Shown: positions 26,797-38,372 of the stretch, one piece after another | Numbering within the stretch: the stretch's first letter is position 1 | Layout of the letters: each line of letters opens with the position of its first letter | DNA from: an uncultured Methylococcaceae bacterium | GTDB taxonomy: Bacteria; Pseudomonadota; Gammaproteobacteria; Methylococcales; Methylomonadaceae | Length of the DNA stretch: 43,466 bases | Direction: 5' to 3' | Assembly (NCBI GenBank): GCA_903863905.1 | Contig: CAIPDT010000036.1 | Span: 1-43,466, forward strand | Position numbers and translations under genes: made by a program | The notes under the pieces: model-generated | What the model was told of the DNA's origin: nothing | What the model saw: only the letters and a program-made list of their open reading frames with translations | Databases searched by the model: none

Positions 26797-26821
26797 AAAG
26801 GGGCGGTATCACTGCCCTTTT
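26797..26821. terminator. Hairpin between DUF1244 and DUF2914 genes
   Basis: AAAGGGGCGGT and ACTGCCCTTTT form an 11-bp stem with two G-T pairs and a 3-nt loop. It ends in a run of four T on the plus strand and lies between two convergent genes, so it can serve both. Confidence 0.7.
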
Positions 26822-26900
26822 ATAGTACTACATAACTTCGTATAATGTATATTATGTTAAATTAAGTTATTATCGAGATCGGTAATTGACCCAAAGGCCT

Positions 26901-27509
26901 TTATTCGTAAATGACTTTAAAAGCAAGTTCATTAACAACTTGGCCGCTTTCATCAACCAAACGGACTTTCCAATGTGTTTTTATACTGTCATTAAAATAC
27001 TGACGACTAAATGTTCGCCATTGATCGCCAGATACTTTAAGTTTTTTACGCGTAATTAATTTATCTTCTAAATACCATTCGTGATAAATAGTTTTACCAT
27101 TTAACGCATTTAATTCAGCAAAATAATAAATATTAGTGGGTTTATGTTTGCTTAACGTAATTGGAAGCGTTAAAGACTCACCCGGTTCGTGATTACTAAT
27201 TTTATAGGTTAATAAGGAACGAATGACTTTATGTGTATCTACATGAGGCGTTTGATTGGTTGCAACCGGCTTAATATTTTGATCTACCGCTTTAGGTACT
27301 TCAAGGACTTTATTTTCTGAAGTATTAACCGGTGCCTCATCCGATTTTAAAGCTAAATAAAGCAATAAACTGATAAACAATAATAAACTCGCCAAAGCGA
27401 TCAAAATACGCTTCACATTCCATGTGGTGATTATATTTGGAGAGGATTCAATTTTTTTACCAGCCGATGGATATTTAACTTTAATAACAAGGTTTTTTTT
27501 GTCAACCAT
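26901..27509 (-). CDS. DUF2914-domain membrane-anchored protein
   Basis: This 202-aa protein has a short basic cytoplasmic start, one membrane helix (about residues 35-54) and an extracytoplasmic DUF2914 domain (about 90-200). The block KTIYHEWYLEDKLITRKKLKVSGDQWRTFS is typical of the domain. The family occurs on bacterial envelope proteins, and its job is not known. It is transcribed alone, between two hairpins. No partner genes are evident. Confidence 0.75.
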   Translation of the reverse strand: MVDKKNLVIKVKYPSAGKKIESSPNIITTWNVKRILIALASLLLFISLLLYLALKSDEAPVNTSENKVLEVPKAVDQNIKPVATNQTPHVDTHKVIRSLLTYKISNHEPGESLTLPITLSKHKPTNIYYFAELNALNGKTIYHEWYLEDKLITRKKLKVSGDQWRTFSRQYFNDSIKTHWKVRLVDESGQVVNELAFKVIYE

Positions 27510-27572
27510 AAATGGACCTGATAAAAATTAATATGAAGATGTATTAAACTTTCAGTTATACAAATAATACAA

Positions 27573-27605
27573 AGGCACTTAACACAAACTAGGTGTTAAG
27601 TGCCT
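27573..27605 (-). terminator. Intrinsic terminator of thiC
   Basis: AGGCACTTAACAC and GTGTTAAGTGCCT form a 13-bp perfect stem with a 7-nt loop, 69 nt past the thiC stop. On the minus strand it is followed by TTTGTATTATTTG. Confidence 0.8.
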
Positions 27606-27673
27606 CGGTGATAAACAGAAATAAAGACTTTGAATTTAAAGTGTTTAAAAATAAAATCGAATTATTTTTATCT

Positions 27674-29694
<2,021 letters not shown>

Positions 29695-29863
29695 TTTACG
29701 GATTTCCGCTTAAGTTAAAGTATTATGGCCATGATTGCAAGTGTAGACGACATATTAAATAAATTTTTTTAGGATATTTAACACATTTTTTATATCATAT
29801 ACGGTCAAGCGAGATTTACTTGATTGATACGCTATAAATATATACTACTGTTTAGGATGGTTT

Positions 29864-30592
29864 GTGAAAATTTCTATTGTTGTTCCCGTACATAACGAAG
29901 CTGAAAATATTATCCCTTTAATTCAAGAAATTGATAAAGCGATGAGCGCAGCAGAAGCCTATGAAATTATTTATGTCGATGACGGTAGTAAAGATGAAAC
30001 CCCCGCCATATTAAAACAGGCACTTCATGATTATAGTGCACTTAGAGTGATTCATCATCAACACAGTTGCGGTCAAAGTACGGCGGTTCATACCGGTGTC
30101 AAAGCGGCTATTTATCCTTGGATTGCCACCTTAGATGGTGATGGCCAAAATGATCCCGCAGATATTCCAAACCTTTATCATGTTTTAATCAGCCAACAAG
30201 AATCTATCCCTAATTTATCGATGGTTGCTGGTTGGAGAAATAAACGTTATGACTCGCAATGGCGGCTTTTTTCATCCAAAATAGCTAACGCCATTCGTTC
30301 AAGTTTATTAGGCGATAAAACACCCGATACTGGCTGTGGTTTAAAAGTATTCTCAAGAGACTGTTTTTTAAGCCTACCCTACTTTAATCACATGCATCGA
30401 TTTTTGCCAGCCTTAGTCCTAAGAGCTGGCGGACAAGTCATTTCAGAACCGGTGAGTCATAGATCTAGAACAAATGGTGTTTCAAATTACGGTACTTTAG
30501 ATAGACTGTGGGCCGGTATTACAGATATAGCGGGCGTTATTTGGTTACAAAGACGCGCGAAATTACCGGTTAGTGAAGAGATTAAACGTTAA
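29864..30592 (+). CDS. Family 2 glycosyltransferase (DPM1/DpgS-like)
   Basis: This 242-aa GT-A glycosyltransferase has ISIVVPVHNEAENI at the N terminus, IYVDDGSKDETP, LDGDGQNDPADIP with the metal site, and GCGLKVFSRD. The pattern resembles polyprenyl-phosphate mannose or glucose synthases, but it has no C-terminal membrane-helix pair like ArnC. It starts at GTG 29864 with an AGGA 6-7 nt upstream. It is a lone plus-strand gene, head to tail with the galU-manC cluster on the opposite strand, so an envelope-sugar role is plausible. The acceptor and donor cannot be read from the sequence. Confidence 0.82.
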   Translation: MKISIVVPVHNEAENIIPLIQEIDKAMSAAEAYEIIYVDDGSKDETPAILKQALHDYSALRVIHHQHSCGQSTAVHTGVKAAIYPWIATLDGDGQNDPADIPNLYHVLISQQESIPNLSMVAGWRNKRYDSQWRLFSSKIANAIRSSLLGDKTPDTGCGLKVFSRDCFLSLPYFNHMHRFLPALVLRAGGQVISEPVSHRSRTNGVSNYGTLDRLWAGITDIAGVIWLQRRAKLPVSEEIKR

Positions 30593-30753
30593 GCAATCAT
30601 GACTTCTTTACTATTTAAATGGTAGTTATCATTTTGATAGCGCTTGCTAAGCTTAAATTATTAGCATAACTCAAGCTTTTAAAACAAACAAAATAAAACC
30701 AATTGGTTCATTGACTCATTTTAATCAAATACTCCTGAGGCAATTAACCATAA

Positions 30754-30789
30754 AAAAAGGCGGATTCTTATTATAGAATTCGCCTTTTT
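30754..30789. terminator. Bidirectional intrinsic terminator (glycosyltransferase / galU)
   Basis: AAAAAGGCGGATTCT and AGAATTCGCCTTTTT form a 15-bp stem with one G-T pair and a 6-nt loop. The A tract on one side and T tract on the other make it functional in both directions, serving the convergent genes. Confidence 0.85.
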
Positions 30790-30829
30790 AATGAATAATG
30801 AAAGGTTAACTATGTATTGGTTAACTTAA

Positions 30830-31711
30830 CTACAGCGTTTTAACCAGTTCTTTAAGGTAAGACTTAAATCCATCTTTTAACTCAGCATTTAATAGCGCCA
30901 TTTCAACGTTCGCAATTAAAAAGCCTAACTTAGCACCACAATCGTAACGAGTTCCTTCAAACTCATACGCTAACACGGTCTCATCTTTCAATAAATCAGC
31001 AATCGCATCCGTTAATTGAATTTCACCACCCGCGCCTCTGCCCGTGTTTTTGATTTTATCAAAAATAGCAGGGGTTAAAATATAACGGCCCACAACCGCT
31101 AAATTTGAAGGAGCAACCTCTGGTTTTGGTTTTTCAACAATCACTTCAATCGGTGCATATTGACCGGTCGTTTCTGGCGTCTTTACAATGCCATAACTTG
31201 CGGTATCGGCAGGGTTAATACGCTCAACACCTAAAATGGACGTTTGCTTTTCTTTGTATAAATCAACCATCTGAGCCATACAACCGCGCGTACCATCTTC
31301 TACCATATCATCAGCTAAAATCACAGCAAAAGGCTCATCACCAATAACGGGTCTTGCGCAATAGACCGCATGCCCCAAACCTAAAGCTTCTGCTTGCCTA
31401 ATAAACACAAAAGATACATTAGGTGGCACAATGTCTTTTAAGATTTTAAGCAACTCTGTTTTGTTTTTAGCTTCTAATTCTGTTTCGAGTTCATACGCTT
31501 TATCGAAATGATCCATGATGGCATTTTTGCTACGCGAGGTAACAAAAATCATCGTATCAATACCCGCAGCCACGGCTTCTTCAACAGCGTATTGAATCAA
31601 CGGCTTATCAACAACCGGTAACATCTCTTTTGCGATCGCTTTTGTAGCAGGTAAAAAGCGAGTACCTAAACCCGCAACAGGAAAAACGGCTTTAGTAATT
31701 TTTTGACTCAT
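30830..31711 (-). CDS. galU: UTP-glucose-1-phosphate uridylyltransferase GalU
   Basis: This 293-aa enzyme makes UDP-glucose for lipopolysaccharide, exopolysaccharide and osmolyte synthesis. It shows FPVAGLGTRFLPATKAIAKEM near the N terminus, LVDKPLIQYAVEEA, GHAVYCARP, the ADD catalytic loop (ILADDMV) and GTRYDCGAKLGFL near the end. It is 35 bp downstream of manC on the same strand, so the two form a nucleotide-sugar operon. Assignment is secure; length is typical (about 290-300 aa). Confidence 0.95.
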   Translation of the reverse strand: MSQKITKAVFPVAGLGTRFLPATKAIAKEMLPVVDKPLIQYAVEEAVAAGIDTMIFVTSRSKNAIMDHFDKAYELETELEAKNKTELLKILKDIVPPNVSFVFIRQAEALGLGHAVYCARPVIGDEPFAVILADDMVEDGTRGCMAQMVDLYKEKQTSILGVERINPADTASYGIVKTPETTGQYAPIEVIVEKPKPEVAPSNLAVVGRYILTPAIFDKIKNTGRGAGGEIQLTDAIADLLKDETVLAYEFEGTRYDCGAKLGFLIANVEMALLNAELKDGFKSYLKELVKTL

Positions 31712-31745
31712 TATGTTTCCTTATCGATTAAATATTTTTTTATAA

Positions 31746-33146
31746 TTATACGCGACCATACTGATCTAAATAACGAACGATGTCATCTTCACCTAAATAA
31801 CTACCCGATTGTACTTCAACAATTTCTAAAGGTATCACACCCGGATTCTCAAGGCAATGCACCACACCTAAAGGAATATAAGTCGATTCATTTTCAGTAA
31901 TTAATATCTTTTCATCGCCTTTGGTAATCAACGCAGTTCCCTTAACAACCACCCAATGCTCGGCACGATGATGGTGTTTTTGTAAAGATAACTTTGCACC
32001 GGGCTTAACAACAATGCGTTTAGTTTGATGACGCTCGCCCGTATCCACTAAATCATAATGACCCCAAGGTCGATAGGCTTTACGATGGATATCAGCTTCA
32101 CTACGACTCTGTGCTTTTAACTGATCAACAATATCCTTAACCTCTTGGACCCGATCTTTAGCGGCAATCATCACAGCGTCAGCTGTTTCAACCACAATCA
32201 CGTCTGATAAACCAATCACGGTCACTAACTTACTGTGCGCATGAATAAATGAATTATGCGTATCTACGGTGAATACATCCCCACTAATGGCGTTGCCTGA
32301 TTCATCTTTATCGGTAACATCCCACAAAGCAGACCAAGAGCCTACATCATTCCACGCAGCATCTAAAGGAATAACCACTGCTTTATCGGTTTTTTCCATG
32401 ACCGCATAGTCGATTGAGTCAGAAGGACATTTTAAAAACTGTTCTTTATCTAAACGGATAAAATCCATATCGACTTTCGCAGTGGCTAACGCATTGCGAC
32501 AACTTTCTAGCATCGCTGGATTATACTTTTCTAGTTCACTTATGAAGGTACTCGCTTTAAAAGCAAACATACCACTATTCCAGTAATAATCCCCACTTTC
32601 TAAATACGACTGAGCAACCTCTAACTTAGGTTTCTCGACAAACGCATCCACATTGTAAGCCGCACCGTGCTGTGATGCTCCACGCTTAATGTACCCATAA
32701 CCTGTTTCAGGTTCAGATGGAACAATACCAAAGGTCACCAAAAAGCCTTCTTTTGCCAAGGCATTGGCATGAGCAATGGCTTCATGAAAAGCCTCAATGT
32801 TAGTAATAACATGGTCTGCGGGTAAAACCAATAAAATATCATCCGCTGAAGCCGCCGTTAAGGCCGCTAACGCCACCGCAGGAGCTGTATTTCTGCCAAC
32901 AGGTTCTAAGATAATAGCAGACGGTTTAGCACCAATCTCCCATAACTGTTCCGCCATCATAAAACGATGATCTTCATTACACACGGCAATAGGCGCTTGT
33001 ACCTCTTGGAGTCCTGACAATCGTCGTACCGTTTCTTGAACCATACTGTAAGTAGACACTAACGGCAAAAATTGTTTTGGATAGTGTCTACGCGAAAGTG
33101 GCCAAAGTCTTGTTCCAGAGCCACCCGATAAAATGACGGGAATCAT
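31746..33146 (-). CDS. manC: Mannose-1-phosphate guanylyltransferase / mannose-6-phosphate isomerase
   Basis: This 466-aa bifunctional protein belongs to the AlgA/CpsB/ManC family. The N-terminal nucleotidyltransferase shows IPVILSGGSGTRLWPLSRR and the KQFLPL block, plus a DYYWNSGMFAF segment (FVEKP before it). The C-terminal cupin isomerase (about residues 340-466) shows the RPWGHYDLVD and KPGAKLSLQKHHHRAEHW blocks. It feeds GDP-mannose to polysaccharide synthesis. It precedes galU in the same transcript. The gene name could also be algA or cpsB; the exact polysaccharide cannot be told. Confidence 0.93.
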   Translation of the reverse strand: MIPVILSGGSGTRLWPLSRRHYPKQFLPLVSTYSMVQETVRRLSGLQEVQAPIAVCNEDHRFMMAEQLWEIGAKPSAIILEPVGRNTAPAVALAALTAASADDILLVLPADHVITNIEAFHEAIAHANALAKEGFLVTFGIVPSEPETGYGYIKRGASQHGAAYNVDAFVEKPKLEVAQSYLESGDYYWNSGMFAFKASTFISELEKYNPAMLESCRNALATAKVDMDFIRLDKEQFLKCPSDSIDYAVMEKTDKAVVIPLDAAWNDVGSWSALWDVTDKDESGNAISGDVFTVDTHNSFIHAHSKLVTVIGLSDVIVVETADAVMIAAKDRVQEVKDIVDQLKAQSRSEADIHRKAYRPWGHYDLVDTGERHQTKRIVVKPGAKLSLQKHHHRAEHWVVVKGTALITKGDEKILITENESTYIPLGVVHCLENPGVIPLEIVEVQSGSYLGEDDIVRYLDQYGRV

Positions 33147-33291
33147 GTTTATATTTCCTTGAGAGAGGGGTTAATTGAAAAACTGATCAAATGTAAACTT
33201 AATTATATAGCTACTACGTTAAAAGTGTCTTACATTTTTAATGAGTCCAATTGTTAGCACAAACAGAATAAAATAATAACTTACCAAAGTC

Positions 33292-33591
33292 TTAACGGCG
33301 GCCACCAAAGCCCCCCCTAAAACCGCCGCCAAAGCCTCCATGATGGCCACCACCAAAACCACCACCGTATCCACCGTGATGACCTCCTCCGAAACCACCG
33401 CCATATCCCCCACGATACCCCCCGCCAAAAGAAGGTCTATAAATCGGATAGGCAGGATACACCCCTAACGTACTATAGCCCCCATAATACGGGGTATAAC
33501 CATAATTATAACCCCCTACATAATTTCCACCATAAGGTGTAATAGCGCAAGATGACAATAACAAAAATAACACTGACAGCAAGAGTTTCAT
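33292..33591 (-). CDS. Glycine/tyrosine/histidine-rich lipoprotein
   Basis: I do not recognise a family. The 99-aa product begins with a signal ending in LSSC (lipid Cys near residue 15), followed by a Tyr-rich region and a tail of GGG-F/Y-GGG and GGHHGG repeats. A repetitive, low-complexity, histidine-paired tail on an anchored lipoprotein suggests an envelope or metal-binding role, but there is no direct evidence. The ATG at 33591 follows an AGG site; a longer TTG start at 33597 is possible. The repeats at about 33308-33425 should be prone to slippage. It lies between manC and mfd without a clear operon partner. Confidence 0.65.
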   Translation of the reverse strand: MKLLLSVLFLLLSSCAITPYGGNYVGGYNYGYTPYYGGYSTLGVYPAYPIYRPSFGGGYRGGYGGGFGGGHHGGYGGGFGGGHHGGFGGGFRGGFGGRR

Positions 33592-33630
33592 GATCAAGGC
33601 CTTTTAAAAGTTAACAGATAGGGTTAAGGT

Positions 33631-36600
33631 TTAACTCAAAGTGGTTAATAAAGTCTCAATAAACTCAATCTTCTGTTCCGTAGAATCAAAAGGTTGGGTA
33701 AATCTTAATTTATCGATACCATCAAATTTATAGCATTGTGCCTGGGTTTGGATTAAATTAATTAATTTCTCGGCATTTATATTAGGTGCCTGAGTAAAGA
33801 TAACACGTCCACCACCACTATTGGCTTCGACCTTTTTAATGCCTAACAGTTCCGCTTGCTGTTTAATTTGAGTGACGCTAAATAAAGTTTTAACCGGTTC
33901 CGGTAAGAGTCCAAAACGATCAATCATTTCCACTTGTAATTCACGTAAATCAGCAGAATCATGGGCACTTGAAATCCGCTTATATAACACTAAGCGCGCA
34001 TGAATATCCGGCAAATAATCTTCTGGAATTAAAGCAGCCGATTGCAAATCAACCTCAGCGCCTTTATCCATCGGTGTATCTAATTCGGGTTGTTTACCCG
34101 ATTTTAAAGCAGCCACCGCCCTATCTAATAATTCAGTGTATAACGTAAAACCAATCTCCTGTATTTGACCGCTTTGATCATCCCCAAGCAACTCACCTGC
34201 CCCACGAATCTCCAAATCATGTGACGACAACATAAAGCCTGCCCCCAAATCACCTGACGCCTCAATAGCTTCTAAGCGTTTTTGCGCATCTTTACTCATC
34301 ACCGCTTTTGGCGGCACAATAAAATACGCATAAGCCCGATGATAAGATCGACCTACACGACCACGTAGTTGATGCAATTGAGCCAAGCCTAATTTATCAG
34401 CCCGATCAATGATAATGGTATTGGCACTCGGAATATCGATACCACTTTCAATAATGGTAGAACACAACAACAGGTTAAAACGTTGGTGATAGAAATCCAA
34501 CATAATCCGTTCCAGTTCACGTTCAGGTAACTGGCCATGCGCAATCTCAATACGCGCTTCAGGAATCAACTCGGATAACACCCGGGCCATTTTATCCATG
34601 GTTTTAACTTCATTATGCAGAAAGAAAACCTGTCCCCCGCGTTTAATTTCCCGCAAACAGGCTTCTTGAATCTGAGAATCAATCCATTCCGTAATAAACG
34701 TTTTAATCGCATGACGATTCGGTGGTGGGCTGGCAATAATAGAAATATCTCTAAGCCCAGACATCGCCATATTCAATGTTCTGGGGATAGGTGTCGCCGT
34801 TAAGGTTAAAAAGTCTAGCTCACTGCGTAACTTTTTAAAATGTTCCTTCTGACGCACCCCAAAGCGATGCTCTTCATCAATGACCACTAAACCTAATTCT
34901 TTAAACTGCAATTCTTTAGAAAATAACGTATGGGTACCAATTACGATATCTACTTTACCTTCGGCCAAATCCTCAGCGATTTGTTTATGTTGTTTGGCAG
35001 AAACAAACCGAGATAACACTTCAACACGCACTGGCCAATCGGCAAAGCGATCTCTAAAGTTTTGATAATGTTGCTGTGCCAATAATGTAGTGGGTACTAA
35101 AACAGCCACTTGCTTACCACTTTGTACCGCAATAAATGCCGCACGCATCGACACTTCTGTTTTACCAAACCCCACATCCCCGCAAATTACTCTATCCATG
35201 GGATGTGGGCTGACCATATCATCAATAATAGCTTCAATCGCTGATTGTTGATCAGGGGTTTCTTCAAAAGGAAACGCATCGGCAAAAGCTTGATAATCGG
35301 TTGGTTCAATAACAAAAGCATGCCCTTGTTTAATCGCCCGTTTGGCATGAATCTCTAATAATTCAGCCGCAACATCTCGAATTCTGGCAATGGCTTTTTG
35401 TTTCAGCTTAGTCCATTGATCACCACCCAGTTTATGTAACGGCGCACTATCAGGACTCGTCCCCGTATAACGACCAATGACATGCAAGGTCGAAACCGGC
35501 ACATACAACTTATCATTATTAGCGTACTCTAAAGTTAAAAACTCAGCATCAATCCCGCCAATTTGTAACGTTTGTAACCCTAAATACCGTCCTACCCCAT
35601 GATCTTGATGTACAACGGGTGAACCAATCGTCAATTCATTGAGATTATTGATAATGTTTTCAAGATCACGCGCACCGGATTGCTTACGTCTACGCCGTTG
35701 TAAAACTTTCTCACCGGACAACTGACTTTCAGTAATAATGGCAATGGCCGGATTATCCAGACATAAACCACTTTCCATCGGTGCCACTAAAATACAAGGT
35801 GATACTTCAGCGTTTAAGAAAGCGTCCCAACTGTCTACTGTTTTAACTGATATCTTATACGATCTAAGGCGATCAAATAGCGCTTCTCTTCGACCCGCTG
35901 ATTCAGACACAAATAACACTTTACCGGCAAAGGTCGCTATAAAATGTTTAAGTGCCTGAGCCGGTTCATGCGCTTTGACATCCAACATGACTGCGGGCAA
36001 AGGTAAGCAGGTAAACGCGCCATGCTCAACGGAAACACGATCCGCTAAGATAATTTGTGAGAATCGATTTAGTTGATCAGTTAAGTCAGTTTCTGATAAA
36101 AATAACTGCTCAGGTTTAAGTAAAGGTCTTTCAATATCGTATTTTCGTTGTTCAAAGCGTTCTTCCGCTTCAGCATAAAATACTTGGGCCGTACTTTTAA
36201 AGGTTTCAGAAACTACGATCGTTGCAGTCTTGGGCAAATAATCAAACAACGTCGCCATCTGCTCAACAAATAACGGCAAGTAATATTCGATACCATTCGG
36301 CGTAATGCCTTTACTGACATCATTATATAAACTGTTTTTTAAAGAGATATTGGGGAAATGCTCTCTAAAGCGCTGTCTAAACAGTTTGATAGAGTCATCG
36401 GTCAGCGGAAACTCTCGGGCTGGAAACAATTGAATCTGCTGGATCTTTTCTAAAGAGCGTTGCGTTTCAGGATCAAAGGTCCGAATCGACTCCACCTCGT
36501 CATCAAATAACTCAATTCGATACGGCACGTTACTGCCCATTGGAAACAAATCAACAATAGCGCCTCTCACCGCAAACTCCGCATGTTGATACACCTGAGA

Positions 36601-37071
36601 CACACATTGATACCCCACGCTTTCTAGCTTAAGTCTATTGAGCTCTAAATTAAATTGATCACTTATTTTAATCGAAAAACTATTCGCTAAAACATGTTCT
36701 CTAGGCGCTAAACGATGCATTAAAGTGGTTACAGAAACTACTAAAGCCCCTCGTTTAACTTCGGCTAATAAAGCCAAGGTTTTAAGCCGTTCTGAAATAA
36801 TTTCAGACAGAGGCGAAAATACATCATAAGGCAAGGTTTCCCAATCAGGAAACTGTAAGATAGGTAGGCTATTTTGCAAGAAAAAGCTTAGCTCATGCTC
36901 CAACCTCGCAGCCGTTTGATTATCAGGCGTCACAATCACAAACAAACGGTTTTCGTTATTAATGGCCGACGCTAAAGCTAAGGCATCACCGCATCCGGTA
37001 AGGCCCTCCCAAATAATAGAAGGTTGTTGGGCGGTCGGAACCGGCGGAGAAAATATAAGCGTGTTAGCCAT
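33631..37071 (-). CDS. mfd: Transcription-repair coupling factor Mfd
   Basis: This 1146-aa protein removes stalled RNA polymerase at DNA lesions and recruits UvrA. Visible parts are the UvrB-homology N-terminal region with LFPMGSNVPYRIELFDDEVESIRTFD, the RNA-polymerase interaction domain (HQDHGVGRYLGLQ near 495), and the translocase core with GDVGFGKTEVSMRAAF near 635, DEEHRFGVRQKE, TATPIPRTLNMAMSG and QLRGRVGRS. A TRCF C-terminal domain follows. Length is normal (about 1140-1160 aa). It starts 18 nt after the queA stop, so the two are probably co-transcribed. Confidence 0.96.
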   Translation of the reverse strand: MANTLIFSPPVPTAQQPSIIWEGLTGCGDALALASAINNENRLFVIVTPDNQTAARLEHELSFFLQNSLPILQFPDWETLPYDVFSPLSEIISERLKTLALLAEVKRGALVVSVTTLMHRLAPREHVLANSFSIKISDQFNLELNRLKLESVGYQCVSQVYQHAEFAVRGAIVDLFPMGSNVPYRIELFDDEVESIRTFDPETQRSLEKIQQIQLFPAREFPLTDDSIKLFRQRFREHFPNISLKNSLYNDVSKGITPNGIEYYLPLFVEQMATLFDYLPKTATIVVSETFKSTAQVFYAEAEERFEQRKYDIERPLLKPEQLFLSETDLTDQLNRFSQIILADRVSVEHGAFTCLPLPAVMLDVKAHEPAQALKHFIATFAGKVLFVSESAGRREALFDRLRSYKISVKTVDSWDAFLNAEVSPCILVAPMESGLCLDNPAIAIITESQLSGEKVLQRRRRKQSGARDLENIINNLNELTIGSPVVHQDHGVGRYLGLQTLQIGGIDAEFLTLEYANNDKLYVPVSTLHVIGRYTGTSPDSAPLHKLGGDQWTKLKQKAIARIRDVAAELLEIHAKRAIKQGHAFVIEPTDYQAFADAFPFEETPDQQSAIEAIIDDMVSPHPMDRVICGDVGFGKTEVSMRAAFIAVQSGKQVAVLVPTTLLAQQHYQNFRDRFADWPVRVEVLSRFVSAKQHKQIAEDLAEGKVDIVIGTHTLFSKELQFKELGLVVIDEEHRFGVRQKEHFKKLRSELDFLTLTATPIPRTLNMAMSGLRDISIIASPPPNRHAIKTFITEWIDSQIQEACLREIKRGGQVFFLHNEVKTMDKMARVLSELIPEARIEIAHGQLPERELERIMLDFYHQRFNLLLCSTIIESGIDIPSANTIIIDRADKLGLAQLHQLRGRVGRSYHRAYAYFIVPPKAVMSKDAQKRLEAIEASGDLGAGFMLSSHDLEIRGAGELLGDDQSGQIQEIGFTLYTELLDRAVAALKSGKQPELDTPMDKGAEVDLQSAALIPEDYLPDIHARLVLYKRISSAHDSADLRELQVEMIDRFGLLPEPVKTLFSVTQIKQQAELLGIKKVEANSGGGRVIFTQAPNINAEKLINLIQTQAQCYKFDGIDKLRFTQPFDSTEQKIEFIETLLTTLS

Positions 37072-37089
37072 AAGATATAGCGAATTTCG

Positions 37090-38106
37090 TTAACTTAAAA
37101 ACATGGCATCGCCATAACTAAAAAATCGATACGATTGATCAATAGCATGATGATAAGCCTTCATAATGGGTTGATAACCTGCAAATGCCGACACTAACAT
37201 TAACAGCGTTGATTCAGGTAAGTGAAAATTAGTGAGCATGGCATCCACAGACTTAAATTGATAACCTGGCGTGATAAATAAATCCGTATCACCAAAGCCT
37301 GCTATTAACTCACCGGATTTTGATGCCGATTCTAAAGCTCTCACCGCCGTCGTGCCAATAGCAATCACTCGACCACCTTTAGCCCTAGTCGCTTTAACAG
37401 CGTCCACTGTAGATTGAGTCACGGCAAAATATTCTTTATGCATTAAATGTTCGGCTAAATTTTCGACACGTACCGGCTGAAACGTACCACTCCCTACATG
37501 TAAGGTTACAAAAGTAGTTTGTATTTGTTTGGCTTTGATTAAATCCATCATGGCCAAATCAAAATGTAAACCCGCTGTAGGCGCGGCCACAGCACCCAAT
37601 TCTTTCGCAAACACCGTTTGATAACGCGTTAAGTCCGATTCATCATCTGCCCTAGTAATATAAGGCGGTAAAGGAATATGTCCAATTTTATCTAATAGAG
37701 ACATTAAAGGTATATCAGCAAATTCTAATTGAAACAAATCATCTATCCGTCCCAGCACCTGACAGATATAGCCATCATTCAGTTCAATCACTGTGCCAGG
37801 CTTTGGTGCTTTGCTCGCTTTAATATGCGCAATAGCATGATGTGGATCTTGCACCCGCTCAATTAAAATCTCTATTTTGCCACCGCTTTGTTTCTTGCCA
37901 TATAAACGCGCCGGAATCACTTTGGTATTATTAAAAACTAATAAGTCATTATCATGAATAAGATTGATGAAATCCGTAAAAGAGTTGTCTTGAATAACGC
38001 CAGTACTTTTATCCATACACAACAGACGACTAGAATCGCGTTGTGCTAAGGGTTTTTGAGCAATAAGGGCGTCGGGTAATTGGTAATTAAAGTCACTTTT
38101 TTTCAT
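37090..38106 (-). CDS. queA: S-adenosylmethionine:tRNA ribosyltransferase-isomerase QueA
   Basis: This 338-aa enzyme transfers and isomerises the ribosyl group of S-adenosylmethionine to make epoxyqueuosine in the wobble position of GUN tRNAs. Conserved blocks are SDFNYQLPDALIAQKPL near the start, HVGSGTFQPVRVENLAEHLMHKEYF (positions about 207-231), FITPGYQFKSVDAMLTNFHLPESTLLML. Length is normal (about 340-350 aa). It is upstream of mfd with an 18-nt gap and divergent from the tRNA-Leu gene. Confidence 0.95.
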   Translation of the reverse strand: MKKSDFNYQLPDALIAQKPLAQRDSSRLLCMDKSTGVIQDNSFTDFINLIHDNDLLVFNNTKVIPARLYGKKQSGGKIEILIERVQDPHHAIAHIKASKAPKPGTVIELNDGYICQVLGRIDDLFQLEFADIPLMSLLDKIGHIPLPPYITRADDESDLTRYQTVFAKELGAVAAPTAGLHFDLAMMDLIKAKQIQTTFVTLHVGSGTFQPVRVENLAEHLMHKEYFAVTQSTVDAVKATRAKGGRVIAIGTTAVRALESASKSGELIAGFGDTDLFITPGYQFKSVDAMLTNFHLPESTLLMLVSAFAGYQPIMKAYHHAIDQSYRFFSYGDAMFLS

Positions 38107-38180
38107 ATCAAGCGATATTATCAGGTTAAGAGGAATTAATACACCCTAAAAATAAACTAGCTTTTTTAAATAACAGCCCT

Positions 38181-38186
38181 TATAAT
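38181..38186 (+). promoter_or_regulatory. -10 element of the tRNA-Leu promoter
   Basis: A perfect TATAAT lies 11 nt before the first tRNA base. The -35 position (38158-38163, TAGCTT) is poor, so I mark only the -10 with moderate confidence. Confidence 0.5.
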
Positions 38187-38197
38187 ATCTATTCTTT

Positions 38198-38284
38198 GCC
38201 GGGATGGCGGAACTGGTAGACGCGCCGGATTCAAAATCCGGTAATGGTGACATTGTGCCGGTTCGATTCCGGCTCTCGGTACCA
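38198..38284 (+). tRNA. tRNA-Leu (anticodon CAA)
   Basis: The 87-nt gene folds as a class II tRNA. The acceptor pairs GCCGGGA with TCTCGGT, the anticodon stem is CCGGA/TCCGG around loop TTCAAAA with anticodon CAA, and there is a long variable arm (TAATGGTGACATTG). The T arm contains GTTCGATTCC and the CCA tail is encoded. It is divergent from queA and marks the left border of the accessory region; tRNA genes are common integration sites, but no duplicated tRNA end was found in the window. Confidence 0.97.
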
Positions 38285-38310
38285 AATTTAGTCCGAGAAT
38301 GGGCAAAGAT

Positions 38311-38346
38311 AATGGCTTAATGAATGTAACAGTTCATTAGGCCATT
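38311..38346 (+). terminator. Intrinsic terminator of tRNA-Leu
   Basis: AATGGCTTAATGAA and TTCATTAGGCCATT form a 14-bp stem with one G-T pair and an 8-nt loop, followed by TTTTA. It begins 27 nt after the tRNA. Confidence 0.85.
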
Positions 38347-38372
38347 TTTATGCGTATTAATCCTCTTTTATG

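Noticed and set aside
33219-33428. A second frame within the Gly-rich lipoprotein gene
   Set aside because: It is Val/Ala-rich only because the GC-biased repeats are read out of frame, and it lacks a signal or family features.
38181-38186. A complete tRNA-Leu promoter with a -35 box
   Set aside because: Only the TATAAT is convincing. The -35 region (TAGCTT) is too weak to call.
38198-38346. tRNA-Leu as an integration site for the accessory region
   Set aside because: I searched by eye for a repeat of the tRNA 3' end downstream to 43466 and found none, and there is no integrase gene, so I do not claim an att site.
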